From Nitrospina sp. (GTDB lineage Bacteria; Nitrospinota; Nitrospinia; Nitrospinales; JACRGP01): a DNA stretch of 64,000 nt. This document shows positions 36,813 through 45,292 of this stretch, piece after piece (the first letter of the stretch is position 1; every line of letters begins with the position of its first letter). The stretch covers positions 124,001 through 188,000 of the forward strand of contig JACAVV010000007.1 of NCBI GenBank assembly GCA_024648695.1. Reading direction: 5' to 3'. Made by a program: the position numbers and the translations under genes. The notes under the pieces are model-generated. The model made no database searches, was not told the origin of the DNA, and was given only the letters and a program-made list of their open reading frames with translations.

Positions 36813-37844
36813 ATGCTGTTTCAACCCACCCGCGTGCCGCATCAATATATTGTCGCAGAAACCAAAGAAGTCAAAACCGAAACTCTGTTTGCCGACAGTT
36901 TGGTGAACTGGATGTATTCATCCGTTCGCGAAAAGACACCCAAACTATTTGATTGCCTGACCAGCCAGCGTATGACCCAGGTGTTGGGATTTGTGAATTA
37001 TGAGACGCTTTTGGGGTCTCGGCTTACCGGCAACAAAAAGTTCATTTCCCAATCAGGAATCAATAAAAACGAGTGCCTGGACGATGTGTATTCCCTGGAC
37101 ACTCCAAAAAAATTTTTCGAGCGCAAAATCAAATACTGGGAATATCGACCTTTGCCAATGGATCCGGACGCCATTGTTTCTCCTTGCGATTCACGGGTTT
37201 TACTGGGATCTTTCGAAACCAGTTCGTCCCTGTTTATTAAAGAAAAGTTTTTTGATTTCGAAGAACTCATTGGCCAGGACAAAACCACCTGGATGAAAAC
37301 GTTCCGTCACGGCGATTTCGGAGTGTTCCGCCTGACGCCGGAAAAGTACCATTACAATCATTCTCCTGTATCGGGAAAGGTGGTCGATTTTTATTCTCTG
37401 GATGGCAACTACCATTCATGCAACCCGAATGCAATTATTCAACTGGCATCCTTGTACAGCAAGAACAAACGAATTATTACAGTGATCGATACCAATGTTG
37501 AAGGAGGTTCGGGAATCGGCAAGGTCATGATGATTGAAGTGGTCGCATTGATGATCGGAGATATTGCCCAGTGTTATAGCACCAAAAAGTACCAGGATCC
37601 ACAACCTGTCCAATTGGGCTTGTTCATGAACAAAGGACAACCCAAAAGCCTGTTTCGGCCCGGAAGCAGTACCACGGTTTTGATTTTTGAAAAAGATAAA
37701 GTGTCCTTCGATCAAGAAATATTAGAAAACATGAACGATTCCCGCGCGCACAGCCGGTTCTCATATAATTTTAATGAACCTCTAGTGGAAACGGAAGTTA
37801 GAGTGAGGTCCTACATTGGAGACCCGTTAAGGAAAAAGGATTGA
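36813..37844 (+). CDS. Phosphatidylserine decarboxylase-like pyruvoyl enzyme
   Basis: The 343-residue product keeps the hallmarks of the PSD family: SPCDSRV (Asp126, in place of SPADGRV), FRLTPEKYHYNHSPVSG (His183 region), VQLGLFMNKGQP in place of ELGxFxxG, and the self-cleavage site FRPGSSTTVLIF, where Ser285 after Gly284 would become the pyruvoyl group. PSD makes phosphatidylethanolamine from phosphatidylserine. The N-terminal ~115 residues are an extension of the kind found in longer PSD homologues. The start at 36813 has TTGAGGAAATA upstream; a TTG at 36795 is less likely. In an operon with a glycosyltransferase and an Lgt-like enzyme it may act on a special lipid or lipid-linked substrate rather than bulk phosphatidylserine. 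Confidence 0.87.
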   Translation: MLFQPTRVPHQYIVAETKEVKTETLFADSLVNWMYSSVREKTPKLFDCLTSQRMTQVLGFVNYETLLGSRLTGNKKFISQSGINKNECLDDVYSLDTPKKFFERKIKYWEYRPLPMDPDAIVSPCDSRVLLGSFETSSSLFIKEKFFDFEELIGQDKTTWMKTFRHGDFGVFRLTPEKYHYNHSPVSGKVVDFYSLDGNYHSCNPNAIIQLASLYSKNKRIITVIDTNVEGGSGIGKVMMIEVVALMIGDIAQCYSTKKYQDPQPVQLGLFMNKGQPKSLFRPGSSTTVLIFEKDKVSFDQEILENMNDSRAHSRFSYNFNEPLVETEVRVRSYIGDPLRKKD

Positions 37845-37851
37845 GCCTTTT

Positions 37852-38910
37852 ATGAATTACAATAATATATTTTCCTTCAGCTTGTTTTTCGCCTGCATCG
37901 CCTATCTTGCATGGGGATTTATCCGATTGCCAGGGGAGGACAAACAATTTGTGGCGGTGATTCCCGGATTCAAACAAAAAGAGGGCCATTGGGAAGGGAT
38001 CAACTTTACCTATTATGGTCTGATAATAGCGAATTCCGTTTGTCTTTCCGCGTTCCTCTTTTTGATTTTAATCGCGGCTCTGAAAATACCTCTTCAAAAG
38101 GGATTGTTCGCGTTGATTTCCATTTTGCTTGTCACCATTCCCGCTTCAAAATGGATTGCCCGCTGGGTGGAGAAAAAAGACAGTACGTTCACCGTTGGCG
38201 GAGCCTGGTTCGCGGGCTCCCTGCTCAGTCCAATAATTGTAGCTGTCATGAATTTTTTCAATGGAAATCCGGAAACCCATTTGGAGTTTACTCCGATACT
38301 TTCTGCTATGCTGATCGCCTATTGTTTCGGGGAAGGACTGGGTCGGCTGGCGTGCATCAGTTTCGGGTGTTGCTATGGCAAACCCCTGTCACAGTTTCCC
38401 GATTGGGTGCAATCCTGTTTCAAACGGTTTAACTTTAAATTTTATGGCCGAACTAAAAAGGTCGTTTATGCCGAGAACTGGGAAGGCGTGAGCCTGTTTC
38501 CGATTCAGGGAGTCACCGCAATCTTTTTTGTGATGGTGGGAATCATCAGCCTTTTCTTGTTCATTCAGCGCCAATATTTTAGTTCGATGTTAACCAGTTT
38601 GATAGCAACACAAGGGTGGCGATTTTTTTCCGAGTTTTTTCGTTCCGATCATTTAGGCCACCAAAGGGGTTGGTCCTGGTATCAAATCTTTTCCCTGATC
38701 TCTATAATTTACCTGGTTAGCTTTTCACTCATTGTACGCGTAGGGGCCATATATCCGCAGGTAAATATCATCCAGGGACTTCATACCCTTTGGACCCCCT
38801 GGATAATCCTGTTCTTTTTCGCCTTATGGTCCGCCGTTTTTATCTATTTTGGAAAAAGTAAAGTCACCGGATCCTACCTGTCCTTTTCCGTTAAAACCAA
38901 AAACATTTAA
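37852..38910 (+). CDS. Lgt-like prolipoprotein diacylglyceryl transferase homologue
   Basis: The 352-residue product is polytopic (about seven to eight membrane segments) and carries the Lgt-type signature in altered form: EGLGRLACISFGCCYGKPLS in place of GRxGNFxNxExxG. WEGINFTYYGLIIA near residue 45 resembles the Lgt entry region. Lgt moves diacylglycerol from phosphatidylglycerol to the lipobox cysteine of prolipoproteins. Divergence from housekeeping Lgt, and location 7 bp after a PSD-like gene, suggest a paralogue with its own acceptor or lipid. It is the last gene of the operon; about 230 bp of non-coding DNA separates it from tRNA-His. Confidence 0.8.
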   Translation: MNYNNIFSFSLFFACIAYLAWGFIRLPGEDKQFVAVIPGFKQKEGHWEGINFTYYGLIIANSVCLSAFLFLILIAALKIPLQKGLFALISILLVTIPASKWIARWVEKKDSTFTVGGAWFAGSLLSPIIVAVMNFFNGNPETHLEFTPILSAMLIAYCFGEGLGRLACISFGCCYGKPLSQFPDWVQSCFKRFNFKFYGRTKKVVYAENWEGVSLFPIQGVTAIFFVMVGIISLFLFIQRQYFSSMLTSLIATQGWRFFSEFFRSDHLGHQRGWSWYQIFSLISIIYLVSFSLIVRVGAIYPQVNIIQGLHTLWTPWIILFFFALWSAVFIYFGKSKVTGSYLSFSVKTKNI

Positions 38911-39141
38911 TTCCCCTGTTTAAGGCCTGAAAAGGCCATGTGCCTCCCAGTGGCAAGAGAACACTGGGGCTCTTATGAAACCTTTGCATGTGGTAAAGCT
39001 TTCATTGGCATTTCCCATTCTGTAGCCGCATGCTTTCTCAAGGCGTTGCCTTTATTTTTTTCTTTTACTTTACTAATAGGATGGTTTAAACTTACTTCCC
39101 TGCACGAGGAAACTTACGCAAAAAAATTCAAACAAGACAAC

Positions 39142-39218
39142 GGTGGGCGTAGCTCAGTTGGTAGAGCACTGGATTGTGGCTCCAGTGGTCGCGGGTTCAA
39201 GTCCCGTCGCTCACCCCA
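39142..39218 (+). tRNA. tRNA-His (anticodon GTG)
   Basis: Acceptor GTGGGCG pairs with CGCTCAC. An extra 5' G (39142) opposes discriminator C, the histidine identity element. CCA is encoded. The anticodon loop TTGTGGC gives GTG. Confidence 0.96.
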
Positions 39219-39223
39219 AACAT

Positions 39224-39300
<77 letters not shown>

Positions 39301-39457
39301 AATTATTAGCACAGGAGAGTTTGGACTCAGGGAAATTCCAAAAAATACATTCGAAATGTGGGAAATCGTGATTCGATAACTAAACGCTCACATAAGTTTT
39401 ATATTCTTTTTTTGAATTGTTGAACGAAAACGCTTTTAATGGTTTAGGGAGGAAGGC

Positions 39458-39862
39458 ATGCTGAGAAAAGAATTCAAACGGAACGTCATTTCAGGAATTG
39501 GAACCTTATTGGTGTTTACGGTACCGACGCTGTCTCAGGGAGCCGCAATCGACTCCATCAGCAACGGCAGTTACGGAGCCTTTGTTTATGGGCAGTCCGC
39601 CCCGGCCAAGGCGTCGCCTGCGAAAACAGAAGGATCCGCAAGTAAAACTATGAAGCACGAAGGCAGAAAAAGCAGTCTCATGGATTCCATTGGCAACGGC
39701 AGTTATGGCGCATACAGTCATGGGGGTACTGCATCGAAGAGAACCAGTAAACCCCCAACAGATGGCCCGGACCCGAAACCGGCCATGAAAAAAGAAGGTA
39801 GTAAGGGAAATATCATGGACAGCATTGGTAACGGAAGTTATGGAGGTTATCAACATTCCTGA
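39458..39862 (+). CDS. Secreted protein with three MDSIGNGSYG repeats
   Basis: The 134-residue product has a signal peptide (about 1-30). Three copies of a motif follow at about 35-residue spacing: IDSISNGSYGAF, MDSIGNGSYGAY and MDSIGNGSYGGY, each followed by (V/S/Q)xHG or similar. Between them are basic linkers with KTEGSASK, KHEGRKSS and KKEGSKGN. I know no family with this motif. GGGAGGAAGG lies upstream of the ATG. The next gene shares both motifs, so the two products are probably partners. Confidence 0.75.
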   Translation: MLRKEFKRNVISGIGTLLVFTVPTLSQGAAIDSISNGSYGAFVYGQSAPAKASPAKTEGSASKTMKHEGRKSSLMDSIGNGSYGAYSHGGTASKRTSKPPTDGPDPKPAMKKEGSKGNIMDSIGNGSYGGYQHS

Positions 39863-39925
39863 GCAAAAATTTGATATGATAGGACATGAAGGTCCTAAAT
39901 TTTTGAATTAGAGGAGAACTTAATA

Positions 39926-40822
39926 ATGTTCCCAAAACACCAAACAGTATCAGGATGGATGCTCACTCTGATCTTTCTTGCAGGCTTGATCGCCTTACCG
40001 CTCAATGCTTTCGGGTCCACTATTATGGATTCCATTGGAACGGGGAGTGCCGGGAGTTATGACCATTCCAGTCCCCAAAAAGAGGAAGGCAGTAAAAGCA
40101 AAGGCGTTACGCCCGGAAAAGAAGAGCATAAAAAGTATTTCTTAAATAAAAGCGAAGGCAGTAAAAATAGAGGATACGGCTATCGGGAAAAAGCCGGACC
40201 GGGTTTTAAAAATGCTCACCCTAAAAAAGAAGGCAGTAAAGGGAAATCCTACAGCCGACATGGTAAATCCGGTCACGGCCATGGTGGCTATGGCAAAGGC
40301 CATCACGGTGGATACGGTAAAGGCCATAATCGTGGTCATGGGAAATACGGCGGGTATGGTAGGCATGAGGGCAGTGGCGCAGGAAGAAAACATCACGCCT
40401 CTAAACACCACGGGTATAAAAAACATGATGGTAGTCATGGGAAAAGTTATGGAAAAGGTTTCGACCATGGCGCTTACGGTAATAAGCACAAGGGCCACAA
40501 GCATGATCCTTTCAGGCATCTGCTTCGATACAAAGACAAGCTAGGCCTGACTAAAGGCCAGTTGCGGCAGATTCGGAAAATGCAATTTGATTACAAAAAG
40601 GATTCCATTTTGGCCAAAGCGGATCACAAGATTTCCCATATGGAACTCGACCGCGAAGTGCATTCGGGTCAAGTGAACGAAACCAGAATCCGGGAAATCG
40701 CAAGAGATATGGCCGCTATCAAATCGAGCATGATCTTGTCCATGGCGGACTACAAGATCAAGCTGTTAAAGTTATTGACCCCCCATCAACGCATGATGGT
40801 CACGGAGATGCACGGCGACTAA
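39926..40822 (+). CDS. Secreted His/Gly/Lys-rich protein with Spy/CnrX-like C-terminal domain
   Basis: The 298-residue product has a signal peptide, then MDSIGTGSAGSY and several (K/S)xEGSK motifs shared with the previous gene. Residues about 100-195 are a low-complexity His-, Gly- and Lys-rich stretch (GHGKYGGYGRHEGSGAG and similar) able to bind metal. The last ~95 residues are helical and begin with LTKGQLRQIRKMQFDY, an LTxxQ-type opening; together with the later long helices they resemble the Spy/CpxP/CnrX periplasmic family, which senses or binds metals or acts as a chaperone. AGAGGAG precedes the ATG. tRNA-Pro begins 23 bp after the stop. Confidence 0.8.
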   Translation: MFPKHQTVSGWMLTLIFLAGLIALPLNAFGSTIMDSIGTGSAGSYDHSSPQKEEGSKSKGVTPGKEEHKKYFLNKSEGSKNRGYGYREKAGPGFKNAHPKKEGSKGKSYSRHGKSGHGHGGYGKGHHGGYGKGHNRGHGKYGGYGRHEGSGAGRKHHASKHHGYKKHDGSHGKSYGKGFDHGAYGNKHKGHKHDPFRHLLRYKDKLGLTKGQLRQIRKMQFDYKKDSILAKADHKISHMELDREVHSGQVNETRIREIARDMAAIKSSMILSMADYKIKLLKLLTPHQRMMVTEMHGD

Positions 40823-40844
40823 TCCTGGGGACATCAGAATAATT

Positions 40845-40922
<78 letters not shown>

Positions 40923-40930
40923 TTTTTTAA

Positions 40931-40965
40931 AAGGCTTACGGTGTGACCCACCGTAAGCCTTTTTT
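40931..40965 (+). terminator. Rho-independent terminator after tRNA-Pro
   Basis: AAGGCTTACGGTG and CACCGTAAGCCTT form a 13-bp stem followed by a T run. The A run on the other side means it may serve the convergent FGE-fold gene as well. Confidence 0.92.
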
Positions 40966-40983
40966 GTTGGATCGACGTGGCGC

Positions 40984-41712
40984 TTACATGTCGGCGCGCT
41001 TGACACAACGGAACCCATCGTAGTTGTGTCGAAAAGAAATAAAACCATCAAAGCGGCTGGTGACTCTGGAGTATTTTGGCAAATGGTACCAGGACCCGCC
41101 ACGCAGACCGCGGTGCTTTCCTTTTCCAGGGCCTTTCGGATTTGTTTGCGGTTCCGCGGTGTAGGGGGCGTAAACATCTAGAACCCATTCGCGTACATTG
41201 CCGATCATATCGAAAAGGCCGTAACCATTTGGCTTGAAGCTTCCCACCGGAGACGTTTCTTTCCAGTCCCATTGACTCCCGCAATCCTTGCAGTTGGCGT
41301 TGTTTTTGCCAACCTCATCGCCCCAGGGAAATTTTGTGTTGGTACCACCACGGGCCGCCCACTCCCATTCCGCTTCAGTCGGAAGATCCTTGCCCAGCTT
41401 TCCGCAATATTCCTTCGCCTGTTTCCAGGTGACCATCTCCACAGGCCGGTCGGGACCTTTGAATTTGGACGGATTGTTACCCATTACCTTTTCATATTCC
41501 GCCTGAGTGACCTCATGGGTGTCCATCATAAACGCATCGACATGAACTTTATGAGGCGGTTTCTCATCCGTTTCTATTTCCGATCCCATCACGAATTCAC
41601 CGGCAGGGATCTTGGCCATGCCTTTTGATTTATCTTCAGCGAGGGTATCAGCCGGTATAATAGAAAATGCAAACCAGGTGAGTGTTGCAAAGAAACAAGT
41701 TTTCCGGGTCAT
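40984..41712 (-). CDS. Secreted FGE-fold (SUMF1/EgtB-like) protein without active-site cysteines
   Basis: The 242-residue product has a signal peptide (about 1-25) and a full FGE-sulfatase fold: IPAGEFVMGS, DEKPPHKVHVDAF, DTHEVTQAEYEKVMG, LPTEAEWEWAARGG, FPWGDE, GNVREWVLD, LRGGSWYHLP and DGFRCVKR. In true formylglycine-generating enzymes two cysteines lie between LRGGSW and GFRCA; here that segment (RVTSRFDGFISFRHNY) has none, so oxidase activity is unlikely. A CKDCG pair is present near residue 140. Periplasmic role unknown. It is convergent with tRNA-Pro and divergent from the next small membrane protein. Confidence 0.88.
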   Translation of the reverse strand: MTRKTCFFATLTWFAFSIIPADTLAEDKSKGMAKIPAGEFVMGSEIETDEKPPHKVHVDAFMMDTHEVTQAEYEKVMGNNPSKFKGPDRPVEMVTWKQAKEYCGKLGKDLPTEAEWEWAARGGTNTKFPWGDEVGKNNANCKDCGSQWDWKETSPVGSFKPNGYGLFDMIGNVREWVLDVYAPYTAEPQTNPKGPGKGKHRGLRGGSWYHLPKYSRVTSRFDGFISFRHNYDGFRCVKRADM

Positions 41713-41839
41713 GACATTTCCCCCAAAATAAAAGAATATTTTAAAAAAGTATCACTCTTTATAATAGACCAGTGAAAAGTCTGGCGCAAACGTCAGAGAT
41801 TTTTTAGGGCAAGGCCTCTCACCAAAAAGGAGAATCAAA

Positions 41840-42085
41840 ATGACACTCGAAACCTTACGCGATGTCTTTGGATGGTGCTCGCTAATGAACCTGGGCATTC
41901 TGCTGTTTTGGGCAGGATTCTGGATATTCGCACACGATTGGGTATTCCGCGTTCATAGCAAATGGTTTCAGCTGACTCCCGAGCAGTTCGAAAGCCTCCA
42001 TTACGGCGGCATCATGGGATTCAAGATGGCGGTGTTTCTGTTTAATATCGTGCCTTATTTTGCATTGCGAATAGTAAGCGGCTAG
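41840..42085 (+). CDS. DUF6868-type small membrane protein
   Basis: The 81-residue product has two hydrophobic segments (MNLGILLFWAGFWIFAH and KMAVFLFNIVPYFALRIV) around WFQLTPEQFESLHYGGIMG, matching the DUF6868 pattern. Inner membrane, function unknown. AAGGAG precedes the ATG. It lies 10 bp before the VOC gene and probably shares its transcript. Confidence 0.75.
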   Translation: MTLETLRDVFGWCSLMNLGILLFWAGFWIFAHDWVFRVHSKWFQLTPEQFESLHYGGIMGFKMAVFLFNIVPYFALRIVSG

Positions 42086-42095
42086 GAGAAGAAAC

Positions 42096-42626
42096 ATGCG
42101 ACTTAGGGGACTCCACCACATAGAGATCAACATCCCGCAATACGTTAAGAATCTTCCATTTTATGATCGCATGTTCGGTTGGTTGGGTTACTCCAGTTTT
42201 GAAACTTTAGGGATCGAATACATGAGCACTTATTTTGTTGCTTTTCCCCACAGTTATATCGGCATCCAACCCGCCAAAGGTGAGGAACCTTATAGCTACG
42301 AGGATTTTAAAACCGGAATCAACCACATCGCTTTGCAGGCAAAAAATCGTAAAGAAATCGAAACGTTTCACAAAGAATTCTTGCTGAAAGAAAAAATCGA
42401 GGTTCTTGATCCGCCGCAGGAGTACCCCTTGTACGCACCAAAATATTACGCAGTCTTTTTTCTGGATCCTTGCGGCATCAAGTGGGAGTTGGCCCATTTC
42501 CCCTTAATTCCCGGTCCCTGGACATTTTGGAAATGGTATCAGCTACTAAAAGGGGAAAAGGAAAAGCATCCCGAATGGAAACACCATCCCATTAAAGAAG
42601 GCGTGAGAAAATTGCCCAAGCCATGA
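42096..42626 (+). CDS. Glyoxalase/VOC superfamily protein
   Basis: The 176-residue product opens with LRGLHHIEINIPQYVKNLPFYDRMFGWLGY, the usual first beta-alpha-beta module of vicinal-oxygen-chelate proteins, with His7 or His8 as a metal-ligand candidate; GINHIALQAKNRKEIETF begins the second module with another His, and FFLDPCGIKWELAHF supplies a Glu near the end. Members act as lyases, dioxygenases or resistance proteins; the substrate is not visible. GGAGAAG precedes the ATG. Cytoplasmic. Confidence 0.88.
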   Translation: MRLRGLHHIEINIPQYVKNLPFYDRMFGWLGYSSFETLGIEYMSTYFVAFPHSYIGIQPAKGEEPYSYEDFKTGINHIALQAKNRKEIETFHKEFLLKEKIEVLDPPQEYPLYAPKYYAVFFLDPCGIKWELAHFPLIPGPWTFWKWYQLLKGEKEKHPEWKHHPIKEGVRKLPKP

Positions 42627-42678
42627 TACTCAAGGACCATTTCCTTTTCCTTTTTCTACCACTCAGCCAACGATCCGG

Positions 42679-43461
42679 CTAAATGATTTTCTCTTCTTCG
42701 CGCAGGATGCGGACCAGTTCTTTCGCCGCTTCTTCCGGCGAACCTTCGAGCATGCGAACCGCGCCCCGTTTCGGTGGCAAGGTAAAATCTATCTGCCGCA
42801 CTTTCTTTTGTCCGTCCGTAGCCGGGTCAAACCCGATGTCCTGCGCCGTCATCACTTCCACCTGCTTTTTCTTCGCCGCCATGATTCCCTTCAAAGACGG
42901 CAATTTCGGCACGTTCAGTCCCTTTTGACACGTTAGCAATAAGGGCAGGGGGCCTTCCAGAGTTTCCGATCCGCCTTCAATCTGACGCGTGACCGTGGCC
43001 TGAGTGCCGTCTTCGGACAGGTCCAGTTTGGTGATGACACTCACACAGGGTATCCCGAGAAGTACAGCCAGAGCCGGTCCCACCTGCGCCATATCGTCGT
43101 CGACCGCCTGGCGGCCGCAAAGCACGAGGTCGTATTCCATTTTACCAATAGCTTTGGCGAGGGCTTTGGCGACGCCCAAATTGTCGAGTCCCTCAAACGC
43201 ACTGTCGAGCAAATGCACGGCACGGTCCGCTCCCATTGCGAGTCCCGTCTTGAGCACATCTTTAAAACTTTCCGGTCCGAGACTGAGCACCGCGATGTGG
43301 CTGTCGGGTCGTTTTTCCTTGATGCGACGGGCTTCTTCCACAGCAAACTCGTCATAAGGATTCATGACCCTTGGGCTTCCCTCAGCATCGACCTGCCCGT
43401 CTTTTACTTTTATTTTCGCGGCGGTGTCCACCACCTGTTTCACACATACGATGATCTTCAT
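42679..43461 (-). CDS. etfB: Electron transfer flavoprotein beta subunit
   Basis: The 260-residue product has the EtfB start (MKIIVCVKQVVDTAAKIKVKDG), MNPYDEFAVEEARRIKEK, the signature GADRAVHLLDS, and the AMP/FAD-region DLVLCGRQAVDDDMAQVGPALA. Length is normal. EtfB pairs with EtfA to carry electrons from acyl-CoA or other dehydrogenases to the quinone pool. EtfA is usually the next gene downstream; here the next gene on that strand (toward lower coordinates) is not EtfA, so the partner must be elsewhere. No CxxC pair of the bifurcating type is evident. Confidence 0.95.
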   Translation of the reverse strand: MKIIVCVKQVVDTAAKIKVKDGQVDAEGSPRVMNPYDEFAVEEARRIKEKRPDSHIAVLSLGPESFKDVLKTGLAMGADRAVHLLDSAFEGLDNLGVAKALAKAIGKMEYDLVLCGRQAVDDDMAQVGPALAVLLGIPCVSVITKLDLSEDGTQATVTRQIEGGSETLEGPLPLLLTCQKGLNVPKLPSLKGIMAAKKKQVEVMTAQDIGFDPATDGQKKVRQIDFTLPPKRGAVRMLEGSPEEAAKELVRILREEEKII

Positions 43462-43608
43462 TGTTATCCTGAATTATTAATATCGATTTGGACACATATT
43501 ATCGCATGAAACGTAACTCAGGAAAACCTGCCTTGCGTTAATGGGACACAAACTTTTTCCCCAGGCTGGCCTATTGCGCGTGGTCTCGTTTCTGCTAAAA
43601 TTCTGCAG

Positions 43609-45177
43609 ATGAATTCTCCAGATGCCATAGAATCCAGTACATCCGAAAGTTCCTTCATCCCGGGTTTTCCATTTCTGGTCCGGGCGATGGTTTTCACTTT
43701 CGCGTTGTACCAGTTTTCTTACATCTTCGCCGACCCGGACTTGTGGGGCCATTTGACTTTTGGCGGCGATATCGTGTCAGCCGGAGCCATCCACGCCACC
43801 GACCCTTATTCCTACACGGCCCGGGGCCATCGCTGGATCAACCACGAGTGGTTGACGGAGGTGCTGTTTCATAGTTTGTACCGTCTCACCAACAACACCA
43901 TGCCTTTGTTGGTTTTTAAATTGGCGCTGGGATTTTTTATTTTGGTCCTGCTTTCGAATGAAGTGCTGAAGGGGAAAACCGGCATCCGAATCTATTTCCT
44001 ATACGCGGTGATCTTCTTCCTCGCTGTGTCTGTCATCGCGCCGGCTTTCATGATGCGTCCCCATTTGATGACCCTGCTGTTTCTCACCCTGATGATCCTG
44101 GCCTTGTACCAATACAAAGACGGGCACTTTCACGCTCTCGCCCGAGTTCCGCTTATTATCCTCGCCTGGGTCAACTGTCACGGCGGAGTGGTGGCCGGGT
44201 TAGGCCTGTTCGGGCTTTTCATTATTATCGAACTTTTAAGGTTTCTGCGCGAAGGTGACAAGCGGTGGCGCTGGCTGGTGCTTTATGGTGGACTCGCTTG
44301 CGGTGCGGCTTTGATCAATCCATACGGCTACAAGTTGTGGTTGTTTTTCGTGGAGTCCCTGGGAAAGGACCGACCCATAGGCGAATGGGCTCCGGTGAAT
44401 TTGTTAGATGGCTCGCACTGGCAATTCAAATTACTGGCAATCGCCTTTGTGGCCACTTTGTTCACGCGTACAAAGAAACGTTTGTGGGAGGTGGTGCTGA
44501 TCGGGTTTGCTCTCATATACGGATTCAAACACCAACGCCACACCGTGCTGGCGGCAATATTACTCATCCCTTACCTTCATCGACAAGGCGAAGCGGTCTG
44601 GGAACGTTGGCAATGGCCGCCGGTGCGCTTCGAAATGACCGCGGTTATGCGTCACGGTTTGCGCGGAGCCTTGATCCTGTTCATCGGATGGCAGGCGTTC
44701 AACATTCACTCCGCACATAAGCTGAACGGGTATCAGGTTCTGGTTGAACCACATGTTTATCCCACGCACCTGGCCCGTTTCATGAACGACAACGGCATTC
44801 ATGGCAATCTGGTGGTGCCCTTCGACTGGGGTGAATATTTCATCTGGAAACAACCCGAATCCAAAGTATCGATCGACGGCAGATTCCGCACGGTGTATCC
44901 GGAGGAGATTATCGAACTCAACTGGCGTTTTCAACAAGGCGAACCGGGAGGTGACCCGTTATTGACGCGATTCCCCACCGATGCCATCATCATTCGCCGC
45001 AGGGACGGACCCCAAAAGCAGTTGGATACCAGTCTGCATTGGGAAAAAATTTACCAGGACCCGCTATCTGCATTGTATATTCCGAGGACCGATCCACCGG
45101 GTCCGCTCCTGCAACAGTTCCGTGCTGGAACCTTAAAAATAGACAACGCTCTTCCCCCCTACCAGTTCCCCGGCTGA
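43609..45177 (+). CDS. Polytopic membrane protein, glycosyltransferase-like
   Basis: The 522-residue product has about ten transmembrane segments. The early loop ADPDLWGHLTFGGD followed by DPYSYTARGHRWINHEWLTEVLF resembles membrane glycosyltransferases of the GT-C kind (acidic residues in the first loop) and a family of hypothetical proteins common in environmental bacteria. The C-terminal ~140 residues are periplasmic and contain VPFDWGEYFIWKQPESKVSIDGRFRTVYP. Acceptor and donor are unknown. No ribosome binding site is obvious. It stands alone between etfB (divergent) and the SelO gene. Confidence 0.75.
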   Translation: MNSPDAIESSTSESSFIPGFPFLVRAMVFTFALYQFSYIFADPDLWGHLTFGGDIVSAGAIHATDPYSYTARGHRWINHEWLTEVLFHSLYRLTNNTMPLLVFKLALGFFILVLLSNEVLKGKTGIRIYFLYAVIFFLAVSVIAPAFMMRPHLMTLLFLTLMILALYQYKDGHFHALARVPLIILAWVNCHGGVVAGLGLFGLFIIIELLRFLREGDKRWRWLVLYGGLACGAALINPYGYKLWLFFVESLGKDRPIGEWAPVNLLDGSHWQFKLLAIAFVATLFTRTKKRLWEVVLIGFALIYGFKHQRHTVLAAILLIPYLHRQGEAVWERWQWPPVRFEMTAVMRHGLRGALILFIGWQAFNIHSAHKLNGYQVLVEPHVYPTHLARFMNDNGIHGNLVVPFDWGEYFIWKQPESKVSIDGRFRTVYPEEIIELNWRFQQGEPGGDPLLTRFPTDAIIIRRRDGPQKQLDTSLHWEKIYQDPLSALYIPRTDPPGPLLQQFRAGTLKIDNALPPYQFPG

Positions 45178-45292
45178 TGAAATATTGAAAAAATTAAAAA
45201 CCCATTCCCCGTTTTTATTCTCTAAATTGAAGAAGTTAATACCTGGAAAATTTTCCTGGCGTTTAACAGATATAACCAATGGCTGACATACT

